Source: Adiantum capillus-veneris (Eukaryota > Streptophyta > Polypodiopsida > Polypodiales > Pteridaceae). Taken from it: a stretch of DNA of 64,000 bases. Positions 1-9,715 of the stretch are shown one piece after another; within the stretch, counting starts at the first letter, position 1, and the number at the start of each line of letters is the position of its first letter. The DNA lies in contig CM043960.1 in the NCBI GenBank assembly GCA_014529385.2, positions 24,836,896-24,900,895 of the forward strand, in the 5' to 3' direction. The notes beneath the pieces are model-generated. The model searched no databases and was not told the DNA's origin. It was given only the letters and a program-made list of their open reading frames with translations. The translations under genes and the position numbers were made by a program.

Positions 1-281
1 TTGCATTGCAAATTGAGCTTCTAATCGGATGAACAGAGGCACCAATCCACCAATCATCGTGGGTTGCAATTAGACTATTCAGAGTCCAAATTTTCATCAT
101 TTCAAAGGCCCAGATAAGTTCTGACACTTTCAAGCTACAATTAATCAACTCTTGTGAGTCTGAAGAGCAATCAACTGCAAAAGTGCTTTTGCACAAGTAG
201 TTTTATCAAAACCGAGCAGGAAAAATTCTGCTAATCAACACCAAAATCTGCTAGGAGACAATTTTTACAGAACCAATCAAC

Positions 282-1010
282 ATGGACTTAAACCGAATCG
301 AGAGTTCAAGTACAGCAGAGCAAGCTAGTAGCTGTAACAACACAAGTATAACTGCAACAGAGCAGATTTTACAGCTATATGGCTACAATGAGGATAATTT
401 TTTGTACACAGATACAGAAGGTCATAGGTATCTTATGAACAGTACAAGCAGTACGGAGCCAAGATCCTATTGATCAAAGTAAAGCCAGATTCAGATAACT
501 CTTAGATGTTCATAGACTTCAGTGGAGCCAGGTATTACACGCTCAAAGATGAAGTGCAGATAGAAGTGAAAAAAATCAACCGAAGTGTTTATCTAGAAAT
601 GTGTGCAAGCCACCAAAACATATAGTTTGTGCATATGCAATCAAGGTCATTGTACATGGATTACAGTGGTCAGATCTATAATCGAGAACCGGAATTGCAA
701 GATCCAATAGATCAACCAATAGGAGCCAAGCTAATTGGAGAATCAAGCCAAAGACGGTACAAAGGTCAAGATGGAACAATCTATAGCTTGATGCTTAGTA
801 TTTTAAAAGAAGATGCTCACAACTTGACCAGCACAGAAGCTGAAACTTCTCAGCTAGAGCTTGACATGACAGAGCCAATTGAAATACCATCAGTCATGGC
901 GTATTGCTAAAATTGTGGACGAGAAGGTCGACATTTTTTTGAAGATTATCCAAGAAATCCAAACAACAAAGACACATCAACTACCAAACAAGGCACATAG
1001 CAAATTGGAA
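282..1010 (+). pseudogene. gag-like protein, 5' part, frameshifted
   Basis: Reading starts at the ATG at 282 (MDLNR...) and is open to about 470. It then changes frame several times and carries a stop just before the knuckle. The intact inverted copy at 6237-7004 shows the ancestral frame. Visible motifs are an aromatic-x-Asp-x-x-Gly-x-x-aromatic pattern (for example YTDTEGHRY, FIDFSGARY, YMDYSGQIY) and a later YKGQDGTIYSL. A zinc-knuckle-like CxNCGREGRH lies near 904-945; the fourth ligand is Tyr where Cys is expected. A structural, nucleic-acid-binding gag role is inferred from the knuckle and the position upstream of the protease-like patches. No known family was recognised. Confidence 0.55.
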
Positions 1011-1095
1011 ATGCGAATCTCGATGTAAGTGTATCCAACTCGTCTCTTTTAATACAATAAAATGATTCTGCATTACCATTAGAAGCACCAGTAAA

Positions 1096-1566
1096 AGCAC
1101 TACAAATTCAAAATCAGCATAAAGATGCACAGACACCTGAAAAGCTTAAAATTGACTCTTTGAACAACAAATTCCTGCATGAATTTGGTCAAGGTGTCCA
1201 GATATCACCGACTCTGGCGTCCTTGGTCTTTCTTCACCATGGTCCAGGGTGTACTCAGATGGCATTACCGTCCACCTGTGTGGCTTTTTCCTCCTCCCAT
1301 CTCTTGATTTAGCCTCATTGTACATATGCCATTTTTTCATAGGGAGAGTCTCCTCATCATGATTGTTGTAGCCCTCTCTTGTAGAGGGGTTTGTAGCTCT
1401 ATGGCCAGTTTCATTAACTAATAGAAGGATCTTTTTCTCGGGGAAAAAAAAGCACTGCAAATTCAAAATCAGCATAAAGATGCACATGCACCTGAAAAGT
1501 TTAAAATTGATTCTTTGAACAACAAATTCTTGAATGAATTTGGTCAAGGTGTCCAAATATCACCGA
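1096..1566. repeat. 116-bp direct repeats flanking a LINE tail
   Basis: Bases 1096-1211 and 1451-1566 are two 116-base copies that differ at about eight positions. Exactly between them lies a 3' LINE-A fragment ending in an A-run. The layout is that of a target-site duplication, but far longer than the roughly 7-20 bp usual for plant LINEs. The second copy continues the gag-like reading frame (MNNKFLNEFG...) into the downstream sequence. Confidence 0.8.
1212..1451 (+). mobile_element. LINE-A copy (i), 3' end only
   Basis: This 240-base piece matches the last part of the LINE-A copies at 9.7, 11.0 and 21.2 kb (which lie on minus). Shared landmarks are the CTCTGGCG start, the ATGGTCCAGGG block, the GTCCACCTGTGTGGC block and the terminal block ATTAACTAATAGAAGGATC. 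It ends in CGGGG plus eight A. It encodes the last residues of ORF2 (roughly ...VLRWHYRPPVWL) and the 3' UTR. The 5' truncation is extreme, as expected when reverse transcription aborts early. It breaks the host retroelement's coding region. Confidence 0.88.
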
Positions 1567-2588
1567 ATGTTGAAAAGACTGTTAACTTTACAAACGAATC
1601 TGCATCCACTGCCACAAGTGTACAATTATTCACGAGTTTAAGAGACACATCAAACAGAATGATGTTAGCTTTGTATGGTACACATAATTCATATGCACAC
1701 TATGTAGACCAATAAGGGAAACCGTACAAAAAGGATCAACCACTGTTTGAACGGCCCACATACCAGCTCATAGAAGTATATCCAGTGATAGATGAGAAAG
1801 GATGGTTCATTTCAGAGGAAAGAATCTTTTATAGCCCATCCTCTCTAGAGCTGAAGGATATTACGCGAGTGAACCCAAAAATCTGTTTAGAGCAAAACTC
1901 TCCTCCATAAAAAATCAAGCTTCGATGTTGTAGCCAAACAAGCATATACTTTAACCAAAACAGTCGTAGATATAGATGAGATTGTAGCATTTATGATGCC
2001 TTGGGTCCTCAAACCACAAAAGCCCATATCATTAGAGACCCATGGGATAGACAATATCAAGGCAAAGATAATGCTATCTACAGCTTGACTTAAGGAGTAA
2101 TTTGTCATGTTTCACGGAGATACATAAAAAACTATACAGAAGGTTTACAGATGTCAAACATCAACAGTGCTACCTAAAGTGTACTTTCACAATTCCAAAA
2201 GGTGAGACTAAACCAAAGCCAAACAATTTTGAACTCTTACAATGAAGCAAGCTATAGTGATCACCCTAGGCAGAGAGTTGTAAATCCATCAAGCTCAGCT
2301 TATGTACCAGAAACCGCAATAGCAGTTAAATGACCTAGAGCCTCTAGCCAACAGACCTCTTCAAGGCAGAAACCATTGAAAGATCGTAAGATCGTTGGAA
2401 GTTTCCAATTGACCCAGATTCCATCAGAATCTGCAGGCAAATTTTTTTATGAAGATCATCAAGGACAGAAGTTTCAGCTGATCTCCACAAGTCAAAGTCA
2501 AAAGCCGACAAATCCAATAGTGTTCAAACAGTTACACGTGATCAAGCTCACATATATATATCAAGATGCACATGGTAACAAATATTAG
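1515..2588 (+). pseudogene. gag-like protein, middle part, decayed
   Basis: After the LINE tail the gag-like frame resumes (MNNKFLNEFG...) and is open to a stop near 1713. More copies of the aromatic/Asp/Gly pattern follow in shifting frames: HYVDQ then GKPY near 1700, YQGKDNAIYSL near 2060, FYEDHQGQKF near 2445 and YQDAHGNKY near 2565. YQGKDNAIYSL, preceded by DRQ, mirrors YKGQDGTIYSL, preceded by QRR, in the first part, suggesting internal duplication of a domain. Stops and frameshifts about every 200-300 bases make this non-functional. No known domain was recognised. Confidence 0.45.
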
Positions 2589-2680
2589 CAAGATCAGGAC
2601 CTTGCACAAACCCCTATGGATGGTACGACTAAAGTCAAAGACTATGTGAAGATGATCCAAGCCTCAAGCTGCCAAAACAG

Positions 2681-4066
2681 GTGATAGAAAATTCAAAATC
2701 AATGAAAGCTAAAGTCCAAAAAGCTACACAAAGGTCACCACTGAAATCTCCTCCAAAGAGACAGATTCTGCCAAAAAGCGCAGTGGGTCTATTAAGAACA
2801 AAGGTTACTCAAATGCAGGTGGACAATGCTCAACAATTGCAAGCAAAAAGTGCAATATTACAGCCAAGGAGTCAACATCAATTGAAGCAGGTGGTCAAAG
2901 CAAAGAGAATGCAGATAAAACTCAACGAAAGGATGCTACCATAGCAAAAGAAGTCAAATCCTAAGACGATCAAGTGCAACATTATTGGTGAGAACGAAGA
3001 AAAGCTATCAAGAGAAGTAAAGCTAGATTTTCAGTTAGACAGGAACCTCATGTCCTTTCGCACTTGGAAAAATGTGACCAAACACAGCTGGAAGATGCTC
3101 CTGAATTTCTAAGCATATCCACAAACAAACGAGCAAAATGCTGGAGAATCATCTCCACCACCATTGAAATAAGTTCACTGATTATCATAGCTCAATTCCA
3201 CGTGATCACAGCAAAAGATATGCTAGACAACATCATAATGGGAATGCCAATGGCCCAGAAGATGTTGAGATACAGAATGCAAACAAGATGCAATCTTTAG
3301 AGACAAGAAAGAATGAAGACCAAAACTAGTCACCCATGGACAACAACACAGCCCTCAAGCACAGTTAAAATGGAGACCAATGGCAAAGCAAAGCTTATTG
3401 AAGATGATTCATCTCCATCAATTAAAACTTCAGAAGAGCTTAAAGCAAATCAAGCAATAGAAAGTGCAGATCAAACAAAACAAAGAACAACCACGAAAGC
3501 TGTTGAACAGCGAATGCCACTAAAGCCAGCAGTTAAGAAGAACAAAATTGCAAATACCATGGAAGAAATAGGAAGTCCAAAGATCAATCACTCATTGCGA
3601 GTCGAATCAGCCGATGCAAGTCAGATTGGAAAACAGTAACTCAAACCACCCTCCATAGAGACACAATTAGATCAAAATGAGACCATGGCAAGAGCAAGAC
3701 ATAAATCTTCAATAGAGCTAGCAATGAGAATAGCTATAGTTCTAGCAGTACAAAAGGAACAAGTGTCAGATATAATGCTCTATTGGATAAAGAAGCAAAG
3801 TGCAATATGGCTGCAGAAACATTCAGAGCATTCTAGAGATTACTCCAGGCAAGCCAAGTAACAAAGGATTCATGGATAAGGCTATAAGTCAAGAAGAAAT
3901 GGTTGCTACCCTTAGCATCCAAAATCATGAAGAGCAGGTAAAGTTTCAGGTAAAGTCTTCAAAAGAAATGCTTACAGATGTAATCCTTGGACATCAGTGG
4001 TTAGATCAACACAAGGCTTGCAAAGAAAATACAATGCTAATACTCTCGTTCCCAAGAGGTAGCTAG
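2681..4066 (+). pseudogene. basic linker plus two retropepsin-like patches
   Basis: The first part (2681-2944) is a Lys/Gln/Pro-rich, strongly basic stretch, plausibly RNA-binding. At 3064-3300 a segment ends with FHVITAKDMLDNIIMGMP, and at 3800-4066 another contains FQVKSSKEMLTDVILGHQWL followed by DQH. Both resemble the C-terminal half of retroviral-type aspartic proteases, where an ILG-x-x-(W/F)L motif follows the last core strand. The second is the better match. The catalytic D-(S/T)-G was not found upstream of either, so protease activity is not supported for this copy. Between them (3313-3639) lies a Lys/Thr/Ser-rich low-complexity stretch. Two such patches 0.75 kb apart suggest domain duplication or a fused older element. 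Confidence 0.5.
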
Positions 4067-5480
4067 CAACATTTACAGGTACCATTAATGCTAAAATCAG
4101 AGTTGCAAAAGTCACAAAAATCGAAGACAAATCTTGCAGACAAAGGTAAAGCTTAAGTGGAACTTCCACCGATTAGCACAAAAGGTGTGATATCATATAC
4201 CTCTACATCAAAGAACACTCATGGATAGACTTCTTCAAGCAAGTCAGGCTTTCAAAACTTCACGTCAATTGCTGACCCAACTAAAACCACTAAAGGAACA
4301 CCCAACAAATCAAAGGTATATCAGCCAAAGTACTCAAGAAATCAAAGAAAGGTCAAGAAAGTGTTTGTTCCGAGCAGTTTAGTCAAAGTCAATGATCTGG
4401 TTTGGATTAAAAACAAGAAATCAACACAGAAAGACAAACACATGAGATAGATAACATCACAGTGGAGCTTAAAAGAACAGAAGTACTATGGAGGTAACAG
4501 ACAGATATGGGTACCAAAACCATAGGTTAAGGCATATGAAGTAACGTCAAGTCTCTCCCAAAAAAGAAGGTCCACAAGGTATAACCTGGACCATATCGTA
4601 GGATACCTAAGAAGCAGGTATACAACGGAGCAACATCAAAAGATGCTGAAGTCTACTACAACTCTCAAGAGGATACAGAACAAAGACGGATCTCAAAGAA
4701 TATTCCTCTTACACAAGGATTCTATACAAGTTATACAAAGATTTGGCTACTAGTCAACCACAAACCAACTGCACCTACACGAGACCTGCATGAAGATCTC
4801 AATAACTCAACAAGACCTAAAGCGAGGTAAAGTCAACAATGGAGATACAAAGGTCATCAAGAGATTTGGATTCCTAAGTCTTCCAATGCTCCTAGTGAAA
4901 AGTCAGATACCGACAGTGAATAGAGGCCTACAACAACATCAAAGACTTCTTACAACAGGCCTAATTGGAGAATCAAACAGATAATGGAGTCTTCACAATC
5001 AAAGAAGGACAACCCAACCAACGCGAATGCAGATTCGAAGAATATAAAACAAGTATGGCAAAAGAAACCTTCAATGCAAACTTGGTCCTTCACTAATCCT
5101 CTTTTTGAGGATTCAAGCTTACTTTTACCTGAAGAAATGTTTGTAGTAAGCACAAGAATGTAAAAAGTCAAGTCGCCAGGGTGCAAAAAATACTCTTTGG
5201 CATAGTCAGAGTCGGGCTGCTGAGCCATAAAATGAGCAAAGCATTAGTCCCAAAGCTTCATGTCTTACTAAACCCTGTGCTAAGAGTCGTAGTTATTAGG
5301 CTTACGCTCAAGCTGGAAAAGTTGAGCATATCTAAGTCACGTCGCTCATGTTGGATGAGATAAGCATAAGAATCGAAGTCTATTAACTTACAATTGGTCG
5401 AGTGTCGTAAAGTCCAACACTCACGCACAGTGCACAGCAAGATGAGAGCACATATCCTTGTCAACAAAAACCATTCTTAA
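4067..5480 (+). other. Decayed downstream coding region of the retroelement
   Basis: Short open stretches in shifting frames are rich in Lys, Gln, Ser and Thr. Readable snatches include VKKVFVPSSLVKVNDLVWIK near 4350-4410 and RQIWVPKP near 4500. Trp/Pro/Lys strings of this kind occur in linker regions of plant retroelement polyproteins, but this is too weak to name a domain. I looked for reverse-transcriptase motifs (YxDD with its context) and integrase HHCC/DDE in all frames and saw neither. Confidence 0.3.
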
Positions 5481-6138
5481 AAGGGTGCAAGCTTGCAAAG
5501 CCCTGTCATATGCTTTTATAGCTACGCCATCTTTCTGAAGAACCCCTCAAAATCTTTCTTGCACAGCATATTGTTTCCCATGCATTTCTGTGTATGCACA
5601 AATAGGATGTCCCATCATTGGACATATGCATTAGATACTCTTTTTTGCTTCCATCTATGCACCTTGAGTGGACTACAACATGCAAACCAATGTTACATCA
5701 TGCTACCCTTTCATATTTGCTGCCTTTTTAATTCCATATCTGTCAGCAAATAATCCCTTGAGTACTATATTAATATTTCCAATGCTAGTAAGTACCCAAA
5801 TAATGCGCGTATCTCAAAGACACCTTTTTTCCACTCGGTTTTTCCCCTTTGGTCATCTAGGTATTAGACCCTAATTTAGAACCTCGTCATTCTACTTCCA
5901 TTATACATACATTTCATAAATAAACAGTAGCCTCATCATCATGCTATTACAACGGACAAAGGCAACATTATCTCTCACATCAGTCATATTCGGACCAATG
6001 AAGATGCTGCAACAAATTCAACCTCATTAATAAATCCAACGACAAATGATGAAGATCATGCCATCAAAAACCAATCAAAAACCTTGCACAGCCTCCAAAG
6101 ACACTTTTCAACAATGCCCGAGGACGAGTACTCAAATC
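5481..6138. other. Non-coding stretch before the purine tract
   Basis: Base composition changes to T-rich plus strand from 5490 to 5880, then returns to A-rich. No reading frame beyond chance length has a recognisable motif. Position suggests the 3' untranslated part of the retroelement, possibly with an older insertion at 5490-5880. Confidence 0.3.
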
Positions 6139-6177
6139 AGAAGGGGGGAATGTTAACTGAGTCAACGTCAGTTAACA
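6139..6177 (+). promoter_or_regulatory. Polypurine tract and start of the 3' LTR
   Basis: A 12-base purine run AGAAGGGGGGAA (6139-6150) directly precedes TGTTAACTGA. This is the normal arrangement of the plus-strand primer site and the first bases of a 3' LTR. The LTR-like start forms a perfect 10-bp inverted repeat with 6168-6177 (TCAGTTAACA) around a 7-base loop. Only about 100 bases of the presumed LTR remain before the inverted junction. Confidence 0.6.
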
Positions 6178-6218
6178 GAGCTGCTAAAGACCGAAGACAT
6201 ACGGATGCACATACAAAT

Positions 6219-6285
6219 GCAAATTGGAAATGCGAATCACGATGCACATCGAAGATCAACATCGTGATTCACATTTCCAATTTGC
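6219..6285. repeat. Palindromic junction of the inverted duplication
   Basis: Arm 6219-6244 and arm 6260-6285 are 26-bp inverted repeats with one mismatch and a 15-base spacer. The same 26 bases occur once, near 1003-1028, in the plus copy. To the left of the junction the DNA is retroelement 3' sequence; to the right it is the inverted 5' part of another copy. Confidence 0.85.
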
Positions 6286-7004
6286 TCTGTGCCTTGCTTG
6301 ACAGTTGATGTGTCCTTGTTGTTTAAATTTCTTGGAAAATCTTCAGAAAAATATCCACCTTTTCGTCCACAATCTGAGCAATACGCCATGACTGGTGGTA
6401 TTTCAACTGGCTCTGTCATATCAAGCTCTAGCTGAGAAGTTTCAACTTGTGTGTTGGCCAAGTTGTCGGCATCTTCTGTTAAAACACTAAGCATCAAGCT
6501 GTAGATTGCTCCTCCTTGACCTTTGTACCGTCTTTGGCTTGGTTCTCCAATTAGACCGGCTACTATTGGTTTTTCTGTTGGATCTTGCAATTCTGGTTCT
6601 CGATTATAGATATGACCACTGTAATCCATGTAGAATGACCCTGATTGCATATGCATCAACTGTATGTTTTGCTGGCTTGTGCCGATTTCTAGATAAACAC
6701 TTGGATTCATTTTTTGCATTCTTATTTGCACTTCATTTTTGAGCTTGCAATATCTGGCTCCATTGAAGTCTATGAACATGTGGGAGTTATCTAAATCTAG
6801 CTTTACTTTGATCAATAGGATCTTGGCTTCTGTGCTGCTTTTATTGCTCATAAGATACCTATGACCTTCTGTATCTGTGTACAAAAAATTATCCTCATTG
6901 TAGCCATATAGCTGTAAAATCTGCTCTGTTGCAGTTGTACTTGTGTTGTTACAGCTACTAGCTTGCTCTGCTGTACTTGAACTCTCGGCTCGATTTAAGT
7001 CCAT
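6237..7004 (-). CDS. gag-like protein N-terminal region, open copy (255 aa)
   Basis: A 255-codon frame starts with MDLNRAESSS at 7004. It is the uninterrupted version of the broken frame at 282-1010. It holds four copies of the aromatic-x-(D/x)-x-x-Gly-x-x-aromatic pattern (YTDTEGHRY, FIDFNGARY, YMDYSGHIY, then GQGGAIYSL). An acidic stretch follows, then CSDCGRKGGYFSEDF, a zinc-knuckle-like site whose third and fourth ligands (His, Cys) are Tyr and Phe here. It stops inside the palindromic junction, so the protein is C-terminally truncated compared with the longer plus copy. No signal peptide or membrane segment is evident. Function is not known; a gag-type structural protein is inferred from context. 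Its openness suggests a younger or less damaged copy, not proven expression. Confidence 0.5.
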   Translation of the reverse strand: MDLNRAESSSTAEQASSCNNTSTTATEQILQLYGYNEDNFLYTDTEGHRYLMSNKSSTEAKILLIKVKLDLDNSHMFIDFNGARYCKLKNEVQIRMQKMNPSVYLEIGTSQQNIQLMHMQSGSFYMDYSGHIYNREPELQDPTEKPIVAGLIGEPSQRRYKGQGGAIYSLMLSVLTEDADNLANTQVETSQLELDMTEPVEIPPVMAYCSDCGRKGGYFSEDFPRNLNNKDTSTVKQGTEQIGNVNHDVDLRCAS

Positions 7005-7290
7005 GTTGATTGGTTCTGTAAAAACTGTCTCTTAGCAGATTTTGGTGTTGATTAGCAGAATTTCTCCTACTCTGTTTTGATAAAACTGCTTGTACCAAAG
7101 CACTTTTGCAGTTGATTGCTCTTGAGACTCACAAGAGTTGATTAACTCTAGCTCGACACTGTCAAAATTGATCTGGGCTTTTAATATGATGAAAATTTGG
7201 GCCTTGAATAGCCTATCTTGCAATTCAATGTGATTTATATCCCTATTCGTCTGATTAGAAGCTAATATGCAATGTAATTATTTGCACTAA
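6260..7290 (-). mobile_element. Inverted partial copy of the same retroelement
   Basis: Read on minus from about 7276, this is the same leader and 5' coding region as 1-1030 on plus. The leader block before the ATG (TCTGCTAATCAACACC and TTACAGAACCAATCAACATG) is shared almost exactly. Similarity extends to the first base of the window, so the outer end of the repeat is not visible on the left. On the right it fades near 7280-7300. Confidence 0.85.
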
Positions 7291-7299
7291 CCAATTTCT

Positions 7300-8020
7300 A
7301 GTGTATACCTTCACTCCTGGCTTCTTGACTGAATCGTGGCTACATCTTCCAGAATTCAACATTAATTTTTTTTCCCTCTCTACTGCTCACAGCTATGAAT
7401 TGGTTGTTTTCTCGCTTTTTTCGACTATTTTCTTGTTGTTTCCGCGGTTTGCTCGGCCCGTTTCTTTCCTAGCTGCTCTTCTTGACTTCTACTCGCGTTT
7501 CGATGCTCTTCACCGGCTTGAGTTTTGTTTGTTTTTTCATCCCTTCCTTTCTTTCTCTTTGCTGACTTCTCTCTTTTTATTGTTGTTTTTTTGTACAATT
7601 TTAGATTTAAATTTTTTTAATGATTTTTTGGAAAATGTTTTGATTTTAAAGAAATTTTTCTCGTACTTTTGTAATTTTTATAATTTTTATGGTATTTTTG
7701 AAGGTTTTCTGAAATTAATTGTGATTTTTTTGATTAATTTTATATTTTTTAATGATTTTTTTGAGTTTTTATGAACTTCCTACAAAATTTTAATTGTTTT
7801 TTGTGATATTTAAAGGTTTTTTTGTGTTTTTTTTGTTTTTTTGTGACAAATATACAAATAAATGAAATAAAAGTGAGGGAAAAGAAAATGAAATTGAATT
7901 GAAATGAAATGAAATTTAAAGGGAATGAAAACGAAATGAAATGAAATTAAAATAAAATTGAAGAGATACAAAATGAAATGAATAAAAAAGTCAATGACAA
8001 AGAAAAAAGGAAAAAAACCA
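7300..8020. other. AT-rich DNA with a purine/pyrimidine strand switch
   Basis: From 7300 to about 7855 the plus strand is very T-rich (long T-runs, TTTTGATTTT-like words). At about 7860 it flips to A/G-rich with many degenerate GAAAT words up to 8020. A 157-codon frame at 7301-7774 is a Phe/Leu product of T-richness and is not called as a gene. Nothing else is recognised; it may be an LTR, a matrix-attachment-like region or intergenic DNA. Confidence 0.4.
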
Positions 8021-8220
8021 ACGCTCTAGCAGGCAGCCGTTGAAAACAGAGAGAAAATTAGGGCGCCTTTTTTTTTGTCTTCTTGTATCTGAATGAATTG
8101 TGTGTATAGGAGTGCGTTCACGTATGCATGTGTGTGGTGGTTAACGACATTGACGCGTACAGAAGAGGGAGACGAGAGAGAGAAAGTTAAAGAGAGAGAA
8201 TGACAGTGACCTAGCGTGTA

Positions 8221-8223
<3 letters not shown>

Positions 8224-8294
<71 letters not shown>
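8224..8294. repeat. (GA)n microsatellite, about 35 units
   Basis: Uninterrupted GA dinucleotide run of about 70 bases. A 128-codon minus frame through it reads Leu-Ser repeats and is a repeat artefact. Confidence 0.97.
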
Positions 8295-8297
<3 letters not shown>

Positions 8298-9700
8298 GTC
8301 GCCGCTGACGTGGCGTGCTGCAGTTGGTGCGCAGGAGGAAGTGACGAGGGAGCAAAAGAGAGTCAACACTTTTCGACGCCGCAACGCAAGCTAGCAGAAA
8401 ATTGAAAATCACCGTTCAGTTTGCCACGAACGTCGACGCCGTATCAGACCGCACACCAAGGTTCGAAAAACCCCGCCGACCTGCACTGAAGCTCAAAAAT
8501 TGCTTTTTTTAAATTTTTCGAACATCCAAAAGTGCCAAAATTAGGCCGAAAATCACCTAAGAATACAAAAAATATCCGAAAATCTTAAAGATTGCCAGAA
8601 ATATCCAAAAAATTCTTTAAAATTCTTTAAAAATCATCGGCAATCACAATCAAACACTTTCGTCACGCATAAACACACTTAAAATAGCAGTTTTTATCAA
8701 GAAGGTGATGTACGACAAAATCAACAACCGGACCCTCAAAAATAGTGAAACGCTCAAAATTTGGCAAACAAAAGCCAAAATGCGCTCGAAATCAAGCTCT
8801 AACCACACACACAAAATAGCTCGTAAAAATTGCAAGATATCAAATTTTAATGAAATTAAGCAAAAATTAGTAAAAAATTATCCGAAAAATATTCAAAAAT
8901 TTTGTAAAACTTGTCCACAAATTGGGAATCATTGCAGCCAAATAAAATCACAAAAAGCACATCAATTCAATTGCCAAATAATTGATCAATAAATTCAAAC
9001 TACCCAATTAAACCGACAAAATTTGACACTTTTGAAGTGTGTAAATCCCTGTTTTGAGCTAAAAAACGCAGCAATTAACCATTACACATCAACTATGTAA
9101 TCAAATTTGAAATTAATCATGTACATTAAGCACTTTTTAGGCGCACACATTAATAATTGATAATTTTTACTAATCTTTAGTTACGCACACAAAAAGGTTA
9201 ATCTTGTCGAAATTGCAATGTGATTTCGCAAATCTCTAATTGGCATGACCACAACACAAATCAATTATAACAATTGAAAAAACATTAAGCACACATTGAT
9301 TTTTAGGTGCACAATCAAGGGCAAAATAGTAAACCCACCTAAAATTAAGCACACACACTCAATTAGAATGCACACACACTTGATTTTAGTACACACACAC
9401 ACTTGCAATTGATCATTCAAGTATGCAATTAAATCAATTAGGTACACAAATAGCAACGCACATACACCAATTAACAATTGAACTTATCAATTTCATACGC
9501 CACCAAATCTGAAAAATTTCGGTATTATGACGACATGAAAACGAACAATCCAAAAATTTTCAAAGCAACATAGCATCATCATTGTGGAATCTCTACACAA
9601 TTCTACACATCTTTAGATTCTAGGGAGGTTGAGAATACCACCTTGATTACCTTTCCAATGAAAATCGATTGACGGTTGAAAGCTCAAATCCTTGGTTAGT
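8295..9700. other. AT-rich non-coding DNA with CA-rich patches
   Basis: No gene or element was recognised. 8460-9000 is A-rich on plus, with recurrent CCAAAA, CCGAAAA and GCCGAAAA words. 9290-9470 carries several short ACACAC tracts separated by AATTGA/AATTAG words. The block has no long frame with complex composition on either strand. Confidence 0.4.
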
Positions 9701-9715
9701 GTGAAATTAGTCAAA

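Larger units (their letters stand above)
1..6259 (+). mobile_element. LTR-type retroelement remnant with gag-like and protease-like parts
   Basis: A leader of about 280 bases precedes an ATG at 282. A broken gag-like reading frame with a zinc-knuckle-like site follows, then a basic linker and two retropepsin-like patches. A purine tract abuts a TG-starting, LTR-like sequence at 6151. The leader and first 750 bases of coding sequence recur inverted at 6260-7290, so the family is repetitive. The 5' LTR would lie before base 1; the 3' LTR is cut after about 100 bases at a palindromic junction. I found no reverse transcriptase, RNase H or integrase in any frame, so this copy is either non-autonomous or has lost its polymerase. 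LTR class follows from the purine tract, TG end and protease-like motifs; the superfamily is not determined. Confidence 0.6.

Noticed and set aside
1-6259. Integrated pararetrovirus (caulimovirid-like)
   Set aside because: A purine tract followed by an LTR-like TG end and the absence of movement-protein or RT motifs favour an LTR element; evidence is not enough for a viral call.
7301-7774. 157-codon Phe/Leu-rich frame resembling a membrane protein
   Set aside because: It arises from a T-rich plus strand; no start context, no family, and flanking DNA has the same composition.
8026-8412. 128-codon minus frame with Leu-Ser repeats
   Set aside because: It is a translation of the (GA)n microsatellite.
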